DNA of 64,000 nt, from NCBI GenBank assembly GCA_029881255.1, contig JAOUMY010000006.1, positions 1 to 64,000 on the forward strand, given 5' to 3'. This document shows, one piece after another, positions 54,050 to 61,748 of this stretch. The notes beneath the pieces are model-generated. The model did no database searches, had not been told where the DNA came from, and was given only the letters and a program-made list of their open reading frames with translations. The position numbers and the translations under genes were made by a program. This DNA comes from Gammaproteobacteria bacterium (GTDB taxonomy: Bacteria > Pseudomonadota > Gammaproteobacteria > S012-40). The first letter of the stretch is position 1; every line of letters starts with the position of its first letter.

Positions 54050-55246
54050 ATGGAAGCACTACAATCGGGCAGCGACGTCGTCTTTTTGCTCATGGGCGCC
54101 GTGATGGTACTGGCCATGCACGCTGGATTCGCGTTTTTAGAAGTCGGCACGGTACGCAAGAAAAACCAGGTCAATGCCCTGGTCAAAATCATTGTCGATT
54201 TCGCGGTTTCCACCATACTCTATTTCTTTGTTGGCTATAGCATCGCATACGGTATCAACTTTTTTGCAGGGGCCGAAAGCATTTCCGCAAAAAACGGCTA
54301 TGACCTGGTGAAGTTCTTCTTCTTGCTCACCTTCGCTGCAGCGATTCCGGCAATCGTATCCGGCGGTATCGCCGAGCGTGCGCGCTTCTATCCGCAACTT
54401 GCAGCGACCGCGATTGTCGTTGCCTTCGTCTATCCAACATTTGAGGGCATGATCTGGAATGGTAACTATGGTTTCCAGAGTTGGTTGGAATCCAGCTTCG
54501 GTGCCAGCTTTCATGACTTCGCCGGGTCTGTAGTCGTCCATGCCGTTGGCGGCTGGGTTGCGCTGGGCGCTGTCGTCATGCTGGGTGCGCGCTATGGTCG
54601 TTATCGTAAAGATGGTATGGTTACTGCGCATCCACCTTCTAGCATTCCGTTTCTCGCGCTTGGTGCGTGGATACTCACCGTTGGCTGGTTCGGTTTTAAT
54701 GTCATGTCTGCCCAAAGCGTCGCCGGTGTCAGCGGTCTGGTCGCTGTGAATTCACTCATGGCCATGGTCGGCGGCATACTCGCCGCGCTGGTATTCGGCA
54801 AAAACGACCCGGGCTTTGTGCACAACGGGCCACTCGCTGGACTCGTTGCGATTTGTGCCGGTTCTGACATTGTACATCCCATGGGTGCGCTGGCAATTGG
54901 TCTGGTTGGTGGCGCATTATTTGTTGTTACCTTCACCCTGGCACAAAACAAATGGAAGATTGATGACGTGCTCGGTGTATGGCCGCTGCATGGACTATGT
55001 GGATTGTGGGGCGGTGTAGCTGCGGGTATCTTTGGCCAACAGGCCCTGGGTGGCATGGGCGGCGTAAGCTTTACGTCACAGCTGATTGGAACGACAGTTG
55101 GCGTGGTGTTCGCGGCGGCTGCGGGTTTTCTGGTGTATGGACTACTCAAAAGCAGTGTTGGCATACGCCTGACTCAGGAAGAGGAATACAACGGCGCTGA
55201 TCTGAGTATTCACAAGATTTCAGCCGAGCCCAATTACGACAAATAA
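54050..55246 (+). CDS. amtB: Ammonium transporter AmtB
   Basis: 398 residues, about eleven membrane helices, inner membrane trimer. The pore histidine pair is His164 (VVVHAVGG) and His314 (WPLHGLCGLWGG), equal in spacing to E. coli His168/His318. Other marks are AFLEVGTVRKKNQVN and GGIAERARFYPQL. AGGAG lies 6 nt before the ATG at 54050. There is no signal peptide, unlike E. coli AmtB. No glnK is linked. A terminator follows. Confidence 0.95.
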   Translation: MEALQSGSDVVFLLMGAVMVLAMHAGFAFLEVGTVRKKNQVNALVKIIVDFAVSTILYFFVGYSIAYGINFFAGAESISAKNGYDLVKFFFLLTFAAAIPAIVSGGIAERARFYPQLAATAIVVAFVYPTFEGMIWNGNYGFQSWLESSFGASFHDFAGSVVVHAVGGWVALGAVVMLGARYGRYRKDGMVTAHPPSSIPFLALGAWILTVGWFGFNVMSAQSVAGVSGLVAVNSLMAMVGGILAALVFGKNDPGFVHNGPLAGLVAICAGSDIVHPMGALAIGLVGGALFVVTFTLAQNKWKIDDVLGVWPLHGLCGLWGGVAAGIFGQQALGGMGGVSFTSQLIGTTVGVVFAAAAGFLVYGLLKSSVGIRLTQEEEYNGADLSIHKISAEPNYDK

Positions 55247-55267
55247 ACGTAAACCTTCTTTTCCTGT

Positions 55268-55298
55268 ACACACGGCGCTTCGGCGCCGTGTGTCGTTT
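55268..55298 (+). terminator. Rho-independent terminator after amtB (UUCG loop)
   Basis: Perfect 11-bp stem ACACACGGCGC / GCGCCGTGTGT closed by a TTCG tetraloop, followed by CGTTTCTT. Confidence 0.85.
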
Positions 55299-55373
55299 CT
55301 TCCTTCCTCCAATCCTGCTCTAATCTGTTAATATCTTCCGCTAACGCAATTCACCGTACAGAGAGGCCGCCGC

Positions 55374-56606
55374 ATGGAAATCTTGAACGCCATCGCCGTA
55401 TTAATCACGCTTTCTGCGCTGTTTAACTACGTCAATTATCGTTATATCGGATTTCCCACCACGATCGGCATCATGGTTATAGCACTACTTGTTTCCCTGG
55501 GTGTGATTGCACTCGACGCGATGGGCGTGAAAATACTTGGTGATACACAAAACATGGTGCGCAGCATCGATTTCAATACCACTCTCATGCAGGGCATGTT
55601 GAGTTTTCTGTTATTCGCGGGCGCATTACACGTCAACATCGACGATTTACTCAAGCAAAAAGGTGCAATCCTGTTGCTAGCCAGTGTTGGCGTTATCCTC
55701 AGCACGTTTATCATTGGCGCAGGAGCATGGTATGTGCTCGGATTTCTAGGTGTAGAGTTGCCCTTTATTTATTGTTTGTTATTCGGTGCGCTGATTTCCC
55801 CCACCGATCCTATCGCCGTAATGGGTATACTCAAGTCCGCTGGCGCGCCAAAAACACTGGAAATCAAGATTGCCGGTGAATCGCTATTTAATGATGGCAT
55901 TGCTGTAGTGGTGTTTCTCGTGCTACTCGGTATCGCCAGTGGTGGACATGATATCAGCGCGGGAGGCATCGCGTTATTGTTCGCAGAAGAGGCCATCGGT
56001 GGCATCGTACTCGGGCTGGCATTGGGTTATGTTGGATTCCGACTGCTAAAGAGCGTCGACAATTATCAGCTCGAAGTGATGTTAACACTTGCGCTGGTAA
56101 TGGGCGGATATGCGCTGGCAACACTCATACACGTATCCGGACCGCTCGCCATGGTTATCGCCGGATTGTTTATCGGCAATCATGGACGCATGTTTGCCAT
56201 GTCTGAACACACGCGCGAACATGTCGATCAATCCTGGCATCTCATCGATGAAGTGCTTAACGCGATATTATTTCTATTGATCGGTATCGAAATACTCGCG
56301 ATAGAATACAACTCATCGTTTCTCATTGCCGGTGCGATATTGATTCCGCTGACGCTGTGCGCAAGATTTATCAGCGTGGCCGGTTTAGTCAGTATCATGC
56401 GACGTAAACGTTCGTTTAGCCCAGGTGCGGTGAAGATACTCACCTGGGGCGGACTACGCGGCGGCATCTCCGTTGCGCTTGCATTGTCATTACCTGCCGG
56501 TGCTGCGCGTGACGAAATACTCGCAATCACCTATGTAGTGGTAGTGTTTTCCATATTGGTGCAAGGACTCACTGTCGGCAAGCTCATTCGCTCCACGCAG
56601 TCTTAA
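55374..56606 (+). CDS. CPA1-family Na+/H+ antiporter
   Basis: 410 residues, 12-13 membrane segments. The CPA1 transport signature is ISPTDPIAVMGILKSAGAP followed by IAGESLFNDGIAVVVF, with the essential Asn-Asp pair. The C-terminal LTWGGLRGGISVALALSLP is the family's conserved cytoplasmic-facing helix. It exports Na+ (or K+) in exchange for protons. The long C-terminal cytoplasmic domain of eukaryotic-type NhaP relatives is absent. It stands alone after the amtB terminator. Confidence 0.9.
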   Translation: MEILNAIAVLITLSALFNYVNYRYIGFPTTIGIMVIALLVSLGVIALDAMGVKILGDTQNMVRSIDFNTTLMQGMLSFLLFAGALHVNIDDLLKQKGAILLLASVGVILSTFIIGAGAWYVLGFLGVELPFIYCLLFGALISPTDPIAVMGILKSAGAPKTLEIKIAGESLFNDGIAVVVFLVLLGIASGGHDISAGGIALLFAEEAIGGIVLGLALGYVGFRLLKSVDNYQLEVMLTLALVMGGYALATLIHVSGPLAMVIAGLFIGNHGRMFAMSEHTREHVDQSWHLIDEVLNAILFLLIGIEILAIEYNSSFLIAGAILIPLTLCARFISVAGLVSIMRRKRSFSPGAVKILTWGGLRGGISVALALSLPAGAARDEILAITYVVVVFSILVQGLTVGKLIRSTQS

Positions 56607-56684
56607 AAAAGCACTCGCCTTGCAATAATATCTCTGTCTGCTATCCTTTTATGCACATTTGCGAGAGAAATTATTGTTCTACAA

Positions 56685-57149
56685 ATGACTATTCAAAGGG
56701 TAGCGCGGCATGTGCTGCGTTATCGCTTATTCTTTTTTTGCTGTATTGGTTTGTTTGCTTTCCTGAATCCGGACAGAGGATTTGCGACGGATACCCCTGA
56801 GCTCTCGGTAGACGCATCTATCGCCACTGCCGGTTATTACAGACTTCAATGGCAGGCAAATCACGCAAAAAACCCCTCTTTTATACTGCAGGAATCTCAG
56901 GAAGAAAGTTTCCAAACTCCGTTTACGCGGTATCAGGGATCCGATCGTGCGCGTGTCATCAGCGGAAAATCCGATGGTGATTATTTCTATCGCGTGCGAC
57001 TGGAAGACAATACGCAGTGGAGTGACGTTGTCAAAGTACAAGTCCGCCACCACAGTCTGGGCGATGCATTTCTATTTTTCTCGATTGGACTCTTCATATT
57101 TCTTTCCACTCTGTTTGTCATCTATCGCGGCAATAAATCAGCGCGTTAA
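56685..57149 (+). CDS. Small exported FN3-like protein with C-terminal membrane anchor
   Basis: 154 residues. Signal peptide-like start (LFFFCCIGLFAFL), then a fibronectin-like beta domain (YYRLQWQANHA, FILQESQEESF, DYFYRVRLEDNTQWSDVVKVQV), then a membrane helix at about 127-147 with a basic tail. It is probably a periplasm-facing protein. The function is unknown. It ends 11 nt before the TTG of the carbamoylase gene and may be the first gene of that operon. Confidence 0.65.
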   Translation: MTIQRVARHVLRYRLFFFCCIGLFAFLNPDRGFATDTPELSVDASIATAGYYRLQWQANHAKNPSFILQESQEESFQTPFTRYQGSDRARVISGKSDGDYFYRVRLEDNTQWSDVVKVQVRHHSLGDAFLFFSIGLFIFLSTLFVIYRGNKSAR

Positions 57150-57160
57150 AAGGAAAACCC

Positions 57161-58396
57161 TTGCACAAAATCAATTTTTCACGCCTGCAAAAAGACATTG
57201 AAGAACTCGCCTCGATCGGCAGAAGTGATGACGACAAAGGATTGTATCGCATGGCCTTTAGTGATGGCGATATGGCAGGGCGCGCCTGGTTAAAGGCAAA
57301 AATACTTGCCGCCGGACTGGATTTTTACCAGGACGGCGCGGCGAATCTGCATGCACGATATAACTGGAACGAAGACACACCGAGTGTTATCACCGGTTCG
57401 CACATCGACACGATTCCGGGCGCCGGTCATCTTGATGGTGCTTTAGGCGTGGTAACCGGACTCGAATGCCTGCGAACACTGAAAGAAAATAATATCGCTC
57501 TGAAATATCCTCTTGAATGTATCGCCTTCAGTGATGAAGAAGGCCGATTCGGAGGCATGTTCGGCTCGCAGGCTTTTTGCGGGCAACTGACTCCCGAGAG
57601 TATCTACAACGCCGTCGATCTCGGAAACGTCGCCATCACTGACGCTATGGCCTCTCACGGACTCAATGCCACAGATGCATTGCAGGCGCGACGTAATCCC
57701 AAAAGCATTCATGCCTTTGTCGAACTGCATATCGAGCAAGGCCCAGTGCTGGATAGTCAAAACATCAGTATTGGTGTTGTCGATGCAATCGCCGGGTTGT
57801 TCAAATGGAATGTCACGCTTAAGGGTGCCGCTAATCACGCCGGCACCACGCCAATGTCTATGCGACAAGATGCGTTTCAGGGACTGGCCGAGATAGCCAC
57901 GCAACTCAATCGCATCCTCGAAGAGTATGGCAGCCAGCGCAGTGTCGCGACGATTGGGCGGGTTTCACTTTTTCCCGGCGCGGCCAATGTCGTACCCGGC
58001 GTTGTTGAATTCACCCTCGAAGTGCGTGACACCGACGCTCAGCAATTAAAAGATCTTGGCGGCGCGTTTCGTCGTTCTATATCGGCTATCGCGAGGCGAC
58101 GTGATCTGATGTTTGAATTCGAGATACTCAGCGAACTGCCGCCGGTGAAATGCGACCCAGGCATCGTGCAAACCGTTCATCAAAGCGCCAGGGCGCTTAA
58201 TGTTTCAAGCCTGCATATGCATAGCGGCGCCGCCCACGACACGCAAATACTTGCGCAAATCACGCGCGCCGGAATGATCTTTGTGCCAAGCAAGGACGGT
58301 CGCAGTCATTCCCCCGCCGAGTGGACAAATTGGGAAGATATTGAAATTGGCGCCAATGTCTTAATCAACACGCTTTATCAGCTAGCGAGTAATTAA
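57161..58396 (+). CDS. M20-family allantoate/N-carbamoyl amidohydrolase
   Basis: 411 residues, cytoplasmic binuclear metal hydrolase. Metal ligands are visible: GSHIDTIPGAGHLDGALG (His and Asp), AFSDEEGRFGG (Glu), FVELHIEQGPVL (His) and MHSGAAHDTQ (His). This is the hydantoinase/carbamoylase subgroup (AllC, N-carbamoyl-L-amino acid hydrolase, beta-ureidopropionase), which removes a carbamoyl or ureido group to release NH3 and CO2. TTG start with AAGGA 8 nt upstream. The exact substrate cannot be told from sequence. It begins a tightly packed operon. Confidence 0.85.
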   Translation: MHKINFSRLQKDIEELASIGRSDDDKGLYRMAFSDGDMAGRAWLKAKILAAGLDFYQDGAANLHARYNWNEDTPSVITGSHIDTIPGAGHLDGALGVVTGLECLRTLKENNIALKYPLECIAFSDEEGRFGGMFGSQAFCGQLTPESIYNAVDLGNVAITDAMASHGLNATDALQARRNPKSIHAFVELHIEQGPVLDSQNISIGVVDAIAGLFKWNVTLKGAANHAGTTPMSMRQDAFQGLAEIATQLNRILEEYGSQRSVATIGRVSLFPGAANVVPGVVEFTLEVRDTDAQQLKDLGGAFRRSISAIARRRDLMFEFEILSELPPVKCDPGIVQTVHQSARALNVSSLHMHSGAAHDTQILAQITRAGMIFVPSKDGRSHSPAEWTNWEDIEIGANVLINTLYQLASN

Positions 58397-58399
58397 TGT

Positions 58400-59125
58400 A
58401 TGAATGAAAAAGAAAATCAATTTGCCGACATCGATCCATTAGAGGAAAGCTATCGCGAGTCGATAGTCGAAAACCCGGAAGTCAAAGTATCTCTGGCAGA
58501 GCACCACACCGCGTTATTGGTTATTGATATTCAGTTTCTCGACGCCGCGCCAGGGCATGGCGTATTTGCCGATCTGGAAAAAAGCTCTGTTCCCAAAGAA
58601 GCTCAGGACTATTACTTTGACCGTTTGAGTACACTGGTTTTACCCAATGTACGCAAGCTTCAGGATTGTTTTCGCCAACACAAACTGGAAGTCATACACA
58701 CGCGTATTCAATCGATGACACAGGATGGACGCGATCGCGGACCTGGACACAAACGCCTCGGCCTGCACGCTGCGCCGGGGTCGAAGGAAGCGGAGTTCCT
58801 ACCGGAAATCGCACCCGTCGGCGATGAGATCGTCATCAATAAAACCGCCAGCGGCGTTTTTAACTCCACCAATATTGAGTATCTATTGCGCAATATGGAA
58901 ATTACCGGATTGTTCATTGTCGGCGTATACACCAATGAATGTGTCTCAACGGCGGTACGCGATGCCTGCGACCGCGGATTTTATGTCACTCTTATTGAAG
59001 ATGCCTGCGCCACGGTAACGCCCGAACTTCAGAATGCCACCATCACAACGGTAAGAGATCGCTATGCACGCGTAATGAATACGCAAGAGGCACTTGCCGA
59101 AATCAACAAGGTCGTTGATAAATGA
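58400..59125 (+). CDS. Isochorismatase-like cysteine amidohydrolase
   Basis: 241 residues. The catalytic triad of the family is present: Asp43 (LLVIDIQF), Lys148 (VINKTASGVF) and Cys181 (VYTNECVSTAVRDAC). Relatives include RutB (ureidoacrylate), N-carbamoylsarcosine amidase and biuret hydrolase, all cleaving C-N bonds of carbamoyl compounds. Starts 3 nt after the carbamoylase stop. A 40-residue polar N-terminal extension precedes the core. Two different carbamoyl hydrolases in a row imply a two-step pathway. Confidence 0.85.
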   Translation: MNEKENQFADIDPLEESYRESIVENPEVKVSLAEHHTALLVIDIQFLDAAPGHGVFADLEKSSVPKEAQDYYFDRLSTLVLPNVRKLQDCFRQHKLEVIHTRIQSMTQDGRDRGPGHKRLGLHAAPGSKEAEFLPEIAPVGDEIVINKTASGVFNSTNIEYLLRNMEITGLFIVGVYTNECVSTAVRDACDRGFYVTLIEDACATVTPELQNATITTVRDRYARVMNTQEALAEINKVVDK

Positions 59126-60564
59126 ACGAAGGCAACGGTTACATACTCGACGCATCGACTGGCTGGATGATACTCGCCATTTTCAGCGTCGTGTGGGTAA
59201 CGCTCGGTTGGTTCTGGGGACGCAATACGCGACAGCTTGATGACTTTATGCTTGCCGGGCGTAATGTCGGCCTATCCCTGGGTGTTGCTACTGCGATGGC
59301 GACATGGGTAACAAGCAACACCACCATGGCTGCGCCGCAGTTGGCCTTACAACTTGGTATGTGGGGCATGATTGGTTATTCACTCGGCGCGATTGGTTTG
59401 TTTCTATTCGCTCCTCTGGCTAAACGTATTCGAATTTTAATGCCGAATGCCTATACCAGTGGCGACTTCATACGCCTGCGTTATGGCGTGACCACCTGGC
59501 GCGTGTTTCTGGCAATTTCGCTTTTTTATGGCTTCGGCTGGTTAATCAGTCTGGGCATGGCCGGCGGCGTATTGATCAATGCACTCACTGGCATACCTTA
59601 CGAATACGGCATGACCGTAATACTCAGCGTGTGCGTGCTTTACACCTTGCTCGGTGGCCTGCGCGCCGTTATCGGTACGGACTTTATTCAAACGCTTTTG
59701 ATTGTTATCGGTGTCGCCATACTCGCCTGGCTGGCAATTGATAAAGTCGGTTTCGATGCCATACACAAAGGCGTACAGCAGGAACGTCCTCAACTTTTGA
59801 ATCTGCTGATGCCAGCCGCGGTCATGTTTCTATTCAATAATCTTTTGTTTGGCGTCGGCGAAATTTTTCATTCCAACGTGTGGTGGAGCCGCGCCTTCGC
59901 CTTTCGACAGGGAGTCGGTTTTCGTGCCTATGTCATCGCCGGTGTGATGTGGCTACCGATTCCCGTTGTCGCCGGTTTTGTCGCCCTGGCAACACCTGCG
60001 CTCGGCTTGAACGTGCCTGCCGCAGACATGGTCGGCCCGCTAGTCGCCGCAAAACTATTGGGGGGCGTTGGCGCAGTATTGGTTTTTGTGATCGTGTTTT
60101 CGGCCCTCGCTTCCAGCCTCGATTCACTACTGGCAGCAACCAGTGATCTCATCACCCAGGATATCTATCGCGGCCATTTTCGCCCCCATGCAAGCAATGA
60201 GCAATTACGCAAGGCGGCAAAGATCATCATCATCGCGCTTGGCGTCATTACCTGGTTGTTGTGTTTGCCGCGCCTGACGACATTGGCAGAACTGCTGTAT
60301 TTTACCGGCGCATTTGTCGCCAGCACCATCTGGCCGATTGTTGCCGGACTTTATTGGAAAAGCGCAAATCGACATGGCGCCACTGCGGCAATGGTTCTCG
60401 GCACCGCTATCGGTTTGTATTGTTATTTTGCGATCGGTTTTTATGTTGCAGCCCTCGTCGGCGCGGCGGCGTCCATGCTCATTGTGTTAGCCAGTACGCG
60501 CCTGTGGCCTGAGAGTTTTGACTGGCAGCACTTGCAACAAACCCAACAGGAGAAAACAACGTGA
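59122..60564 (+). CDS. Sodium:solute symporter family transporter
   Basis: 480 residues, about 13 membrane helices. The N-terminus has the SSS pattern (DDFMLAGRNVGLSLGVATAMATWV), and the conserved sodium-site Ser region is in LASSLDSLLAATSDLITQDI. It imports a small organic solute with Na+, probably the substrate of the two hydrolases. Its ATG overlaps the preceding stop by 4 nt (ATGA), and its stop overlaps the next small gene (GTGA). Confidence 0.88.
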   Translation: MNEGNGYILDASTGWMILAIFSVVWVTLGWFWGRNTRQLDDFMLAGRNVGLSLGVATAMATWVTSNTTMAAPQLALQLGMWGMIGYSLGAIGLFLFAPLAKRIRILMPNAYTSGDFIRLRYGVTTWRVFLAISLFYGFGWLISLGMAGGVLINALTGIPYEYGMTVILSVCVLYTLLGGLRAVIGTDFIQTLLIVIGVAILAWLAIDKVGFDAIHKGVQQERPQLLNLLMPAAVMFLFNNLLFGVGEIFHSNVWWSRAFAFRQGVGFRAYVIAGVMWLPIPVVAGFVALATPALGLNVPAADMVGPLVAAKLLGGVGAVLVFVIVFSALASSLDSLLAATSDLITQDIYRGHFRPHASNEQLRKAAKIIIIALGVITWLLCLPRLTTLAELLYFTGAFVASTIWPIVAGLYWKSANRHGATAAMVLGTAIGLYCYFAIGFYVAALVGAAASMLIVLASTRLWPESFDWQHLQQTQQEKTT

Positions 60565-60683
60565 GCGCCAGCGTTGGTTTTCTATCCGTTCTGGTTGTCA
60601 CGGCATTGGTAACTACTGCGACAACACCTTTGGTTTTAATTTTCTTATTTATTCGTGACATGCTCAGGAGGGAACAATGGTAA
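60561..60683 (+). CDS. 40-residue membrane peptide coupled to the symporter
   Basis: GTG start at 60561 overlaps the symporter stop (GTGA), and the TAA at 60681-60683 overlaps the next gene's start at 60677. The Shine-Dalgarno AGGAG is 8 nt upstream. The peptide has one membrane helix (GFLSVLVVTALVTTATTPLV, then LIFLFIRD) and a short charged tail MLRREQW. Its position between the symporter and the carbamoyltransferase suggests a small accessory subunit of the transporter. It is too short for standard gene finding. Confidence 0.7.
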   Translation: MSASVGFLSVLVVTALVTTATTPLVLIFLFIRDMLRREQW

Positions 60684-61732
60684 CCCAGATTAATCCCCTG
60701 CTTAAGGACGCGCTACCTGAAAAAGATACCACGGAGGGTATCGAGCGTCCTCTTGCCTTACTAAAACACATACCTGAAGACCCCGTCCCCTTGCTCGAAC
60801 TGGCAAATCATTCTGTGGTATCGGCGCGTCAATTTAATCGGGCGCAAATCGCGCAACTGTGTCGACTGGCCGCCAAACACGAAGCCGTTCCACAACAGAC
60901 TCGACGACCACTGGTGGGCAAAATTTTAATCAGCGCCTTTTATGAACCCAGCACGCGCACACGTCTTTCCTTTGAAAGCGCCTGGCATCGTTTGGGCGGT
61001 GACATTATGTCGATTACCGATCCTGCGACCACCGGTATTGCCAAAGGTGAAACGCTTTCCGATGTCGCCGAAATGCTAAACAACTATGGCGATCTGGTGG
61101 TATTACGCGAATGTCAGAACGAAGCGGTTTACGAAATGTTAAAGGCGCTCAGGATTCCCATTGTAAATGCTGGTAATGGAACGGACGAACACCCGACCCA
61201 GGCACTGGCGGATATCTATACCTTACTCAAGTGGCGACCAGAACTGATAGATACGCAAATGGCGGAAACCGCGAAGGTACGTATTGGCATAGTCGGCGTA
61301 CCATCGACCATGCGTACCGTACGCAGCTTGTTATATTTACTCGGACTGATTGCTGACAATCTCAAAGAAGTCCTTATCATTTCCGCAGAAGAACAACTGT
61401 TTTCTGAGAATCAACGCGAGGATCTGGAAGAACTGGGACTTCGTATTCGTGTCTCCGAAACACTGGACGATGTATTACCCCATCTTGACGTCGTTTATAT
61501 CAATGCAATTGCCTGGGTCGGTGATGGCTACAAGGAATACGGTAGCCAATACACGCTCAACAACCGTTCTCCGCTAAAGAGCGACGCCATTGTGATGCAC
61601 CCCCTGGCACGAGGACAGGAATTAGATACCAGCCTCGATAACACCTCACACAACTGGTATTTCGCGCAGGCGCGTAGCGCTGTGTTTATACGCATGGCCC
61701 TGCTCACCTGTCTGGTACAAAACAACTGGTAA
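60677..61732 (+). CDS. Aspartate/ornithine carbamoyltransferase-family protein
   Basis: 351 residues, longer than a normal ATCase catalytic chain of about 310. The carbamoyl-phosphate site is intact: STRTRLSFESA (Ser92-Thr-Arg-Thr) and HPTQALADIYTL (His172). The C-terminal loop is HPLARGQELDT in place of the HPLPRVDEI of ATCase, which changes the second-substrate pocket. The N-terminal extension is about 40 residues. Overlaps the small membrane gene by 7 nt. With no pyrI, pyrC or argI near, it may act on an amine other than aspartate, or run in the carbamoyl-phosphate-forming direction. Confidence 0.8.
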   Translation: MVTQINPLLKDALPEKDTTEGIERPLALLKHIPEDPVPLLELANHSVVSARQFNRAQIAQLCRLAAKHEAVPQQTRRPLVGKILISAFYEPSTRTRLSFESAWHRLGGDIMSITDPATTGIAKGETLSDVAEMLNNYGDLVVLRECQNEAVYEMLKALRIPIVNAGNGTDEHPTQALADIYTLLKWRPELIDTQMAETAKVRIGIVGVPSTMRTVRSLLYLLGLIADNLKEVLIISAEEQLFSENQREDLEELGLRIRVSETLDDVLPHLDVVYINAIAWVGDGYKEYGSQYTLNNRSPLKSDAIVMHPLARGQELDTSLDNTSHNWYFAQARSAVFIRMALLTCLVQNNW

Positions 61733-61748
61733 ACAAAAGGTAGTCACT

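Noticed and set aside
54137-54715. 192-codon minus-strand frame inside amtB
   Set aside because: Antisense shadow of a well-supported gene; composition reflects amtB codon bias.
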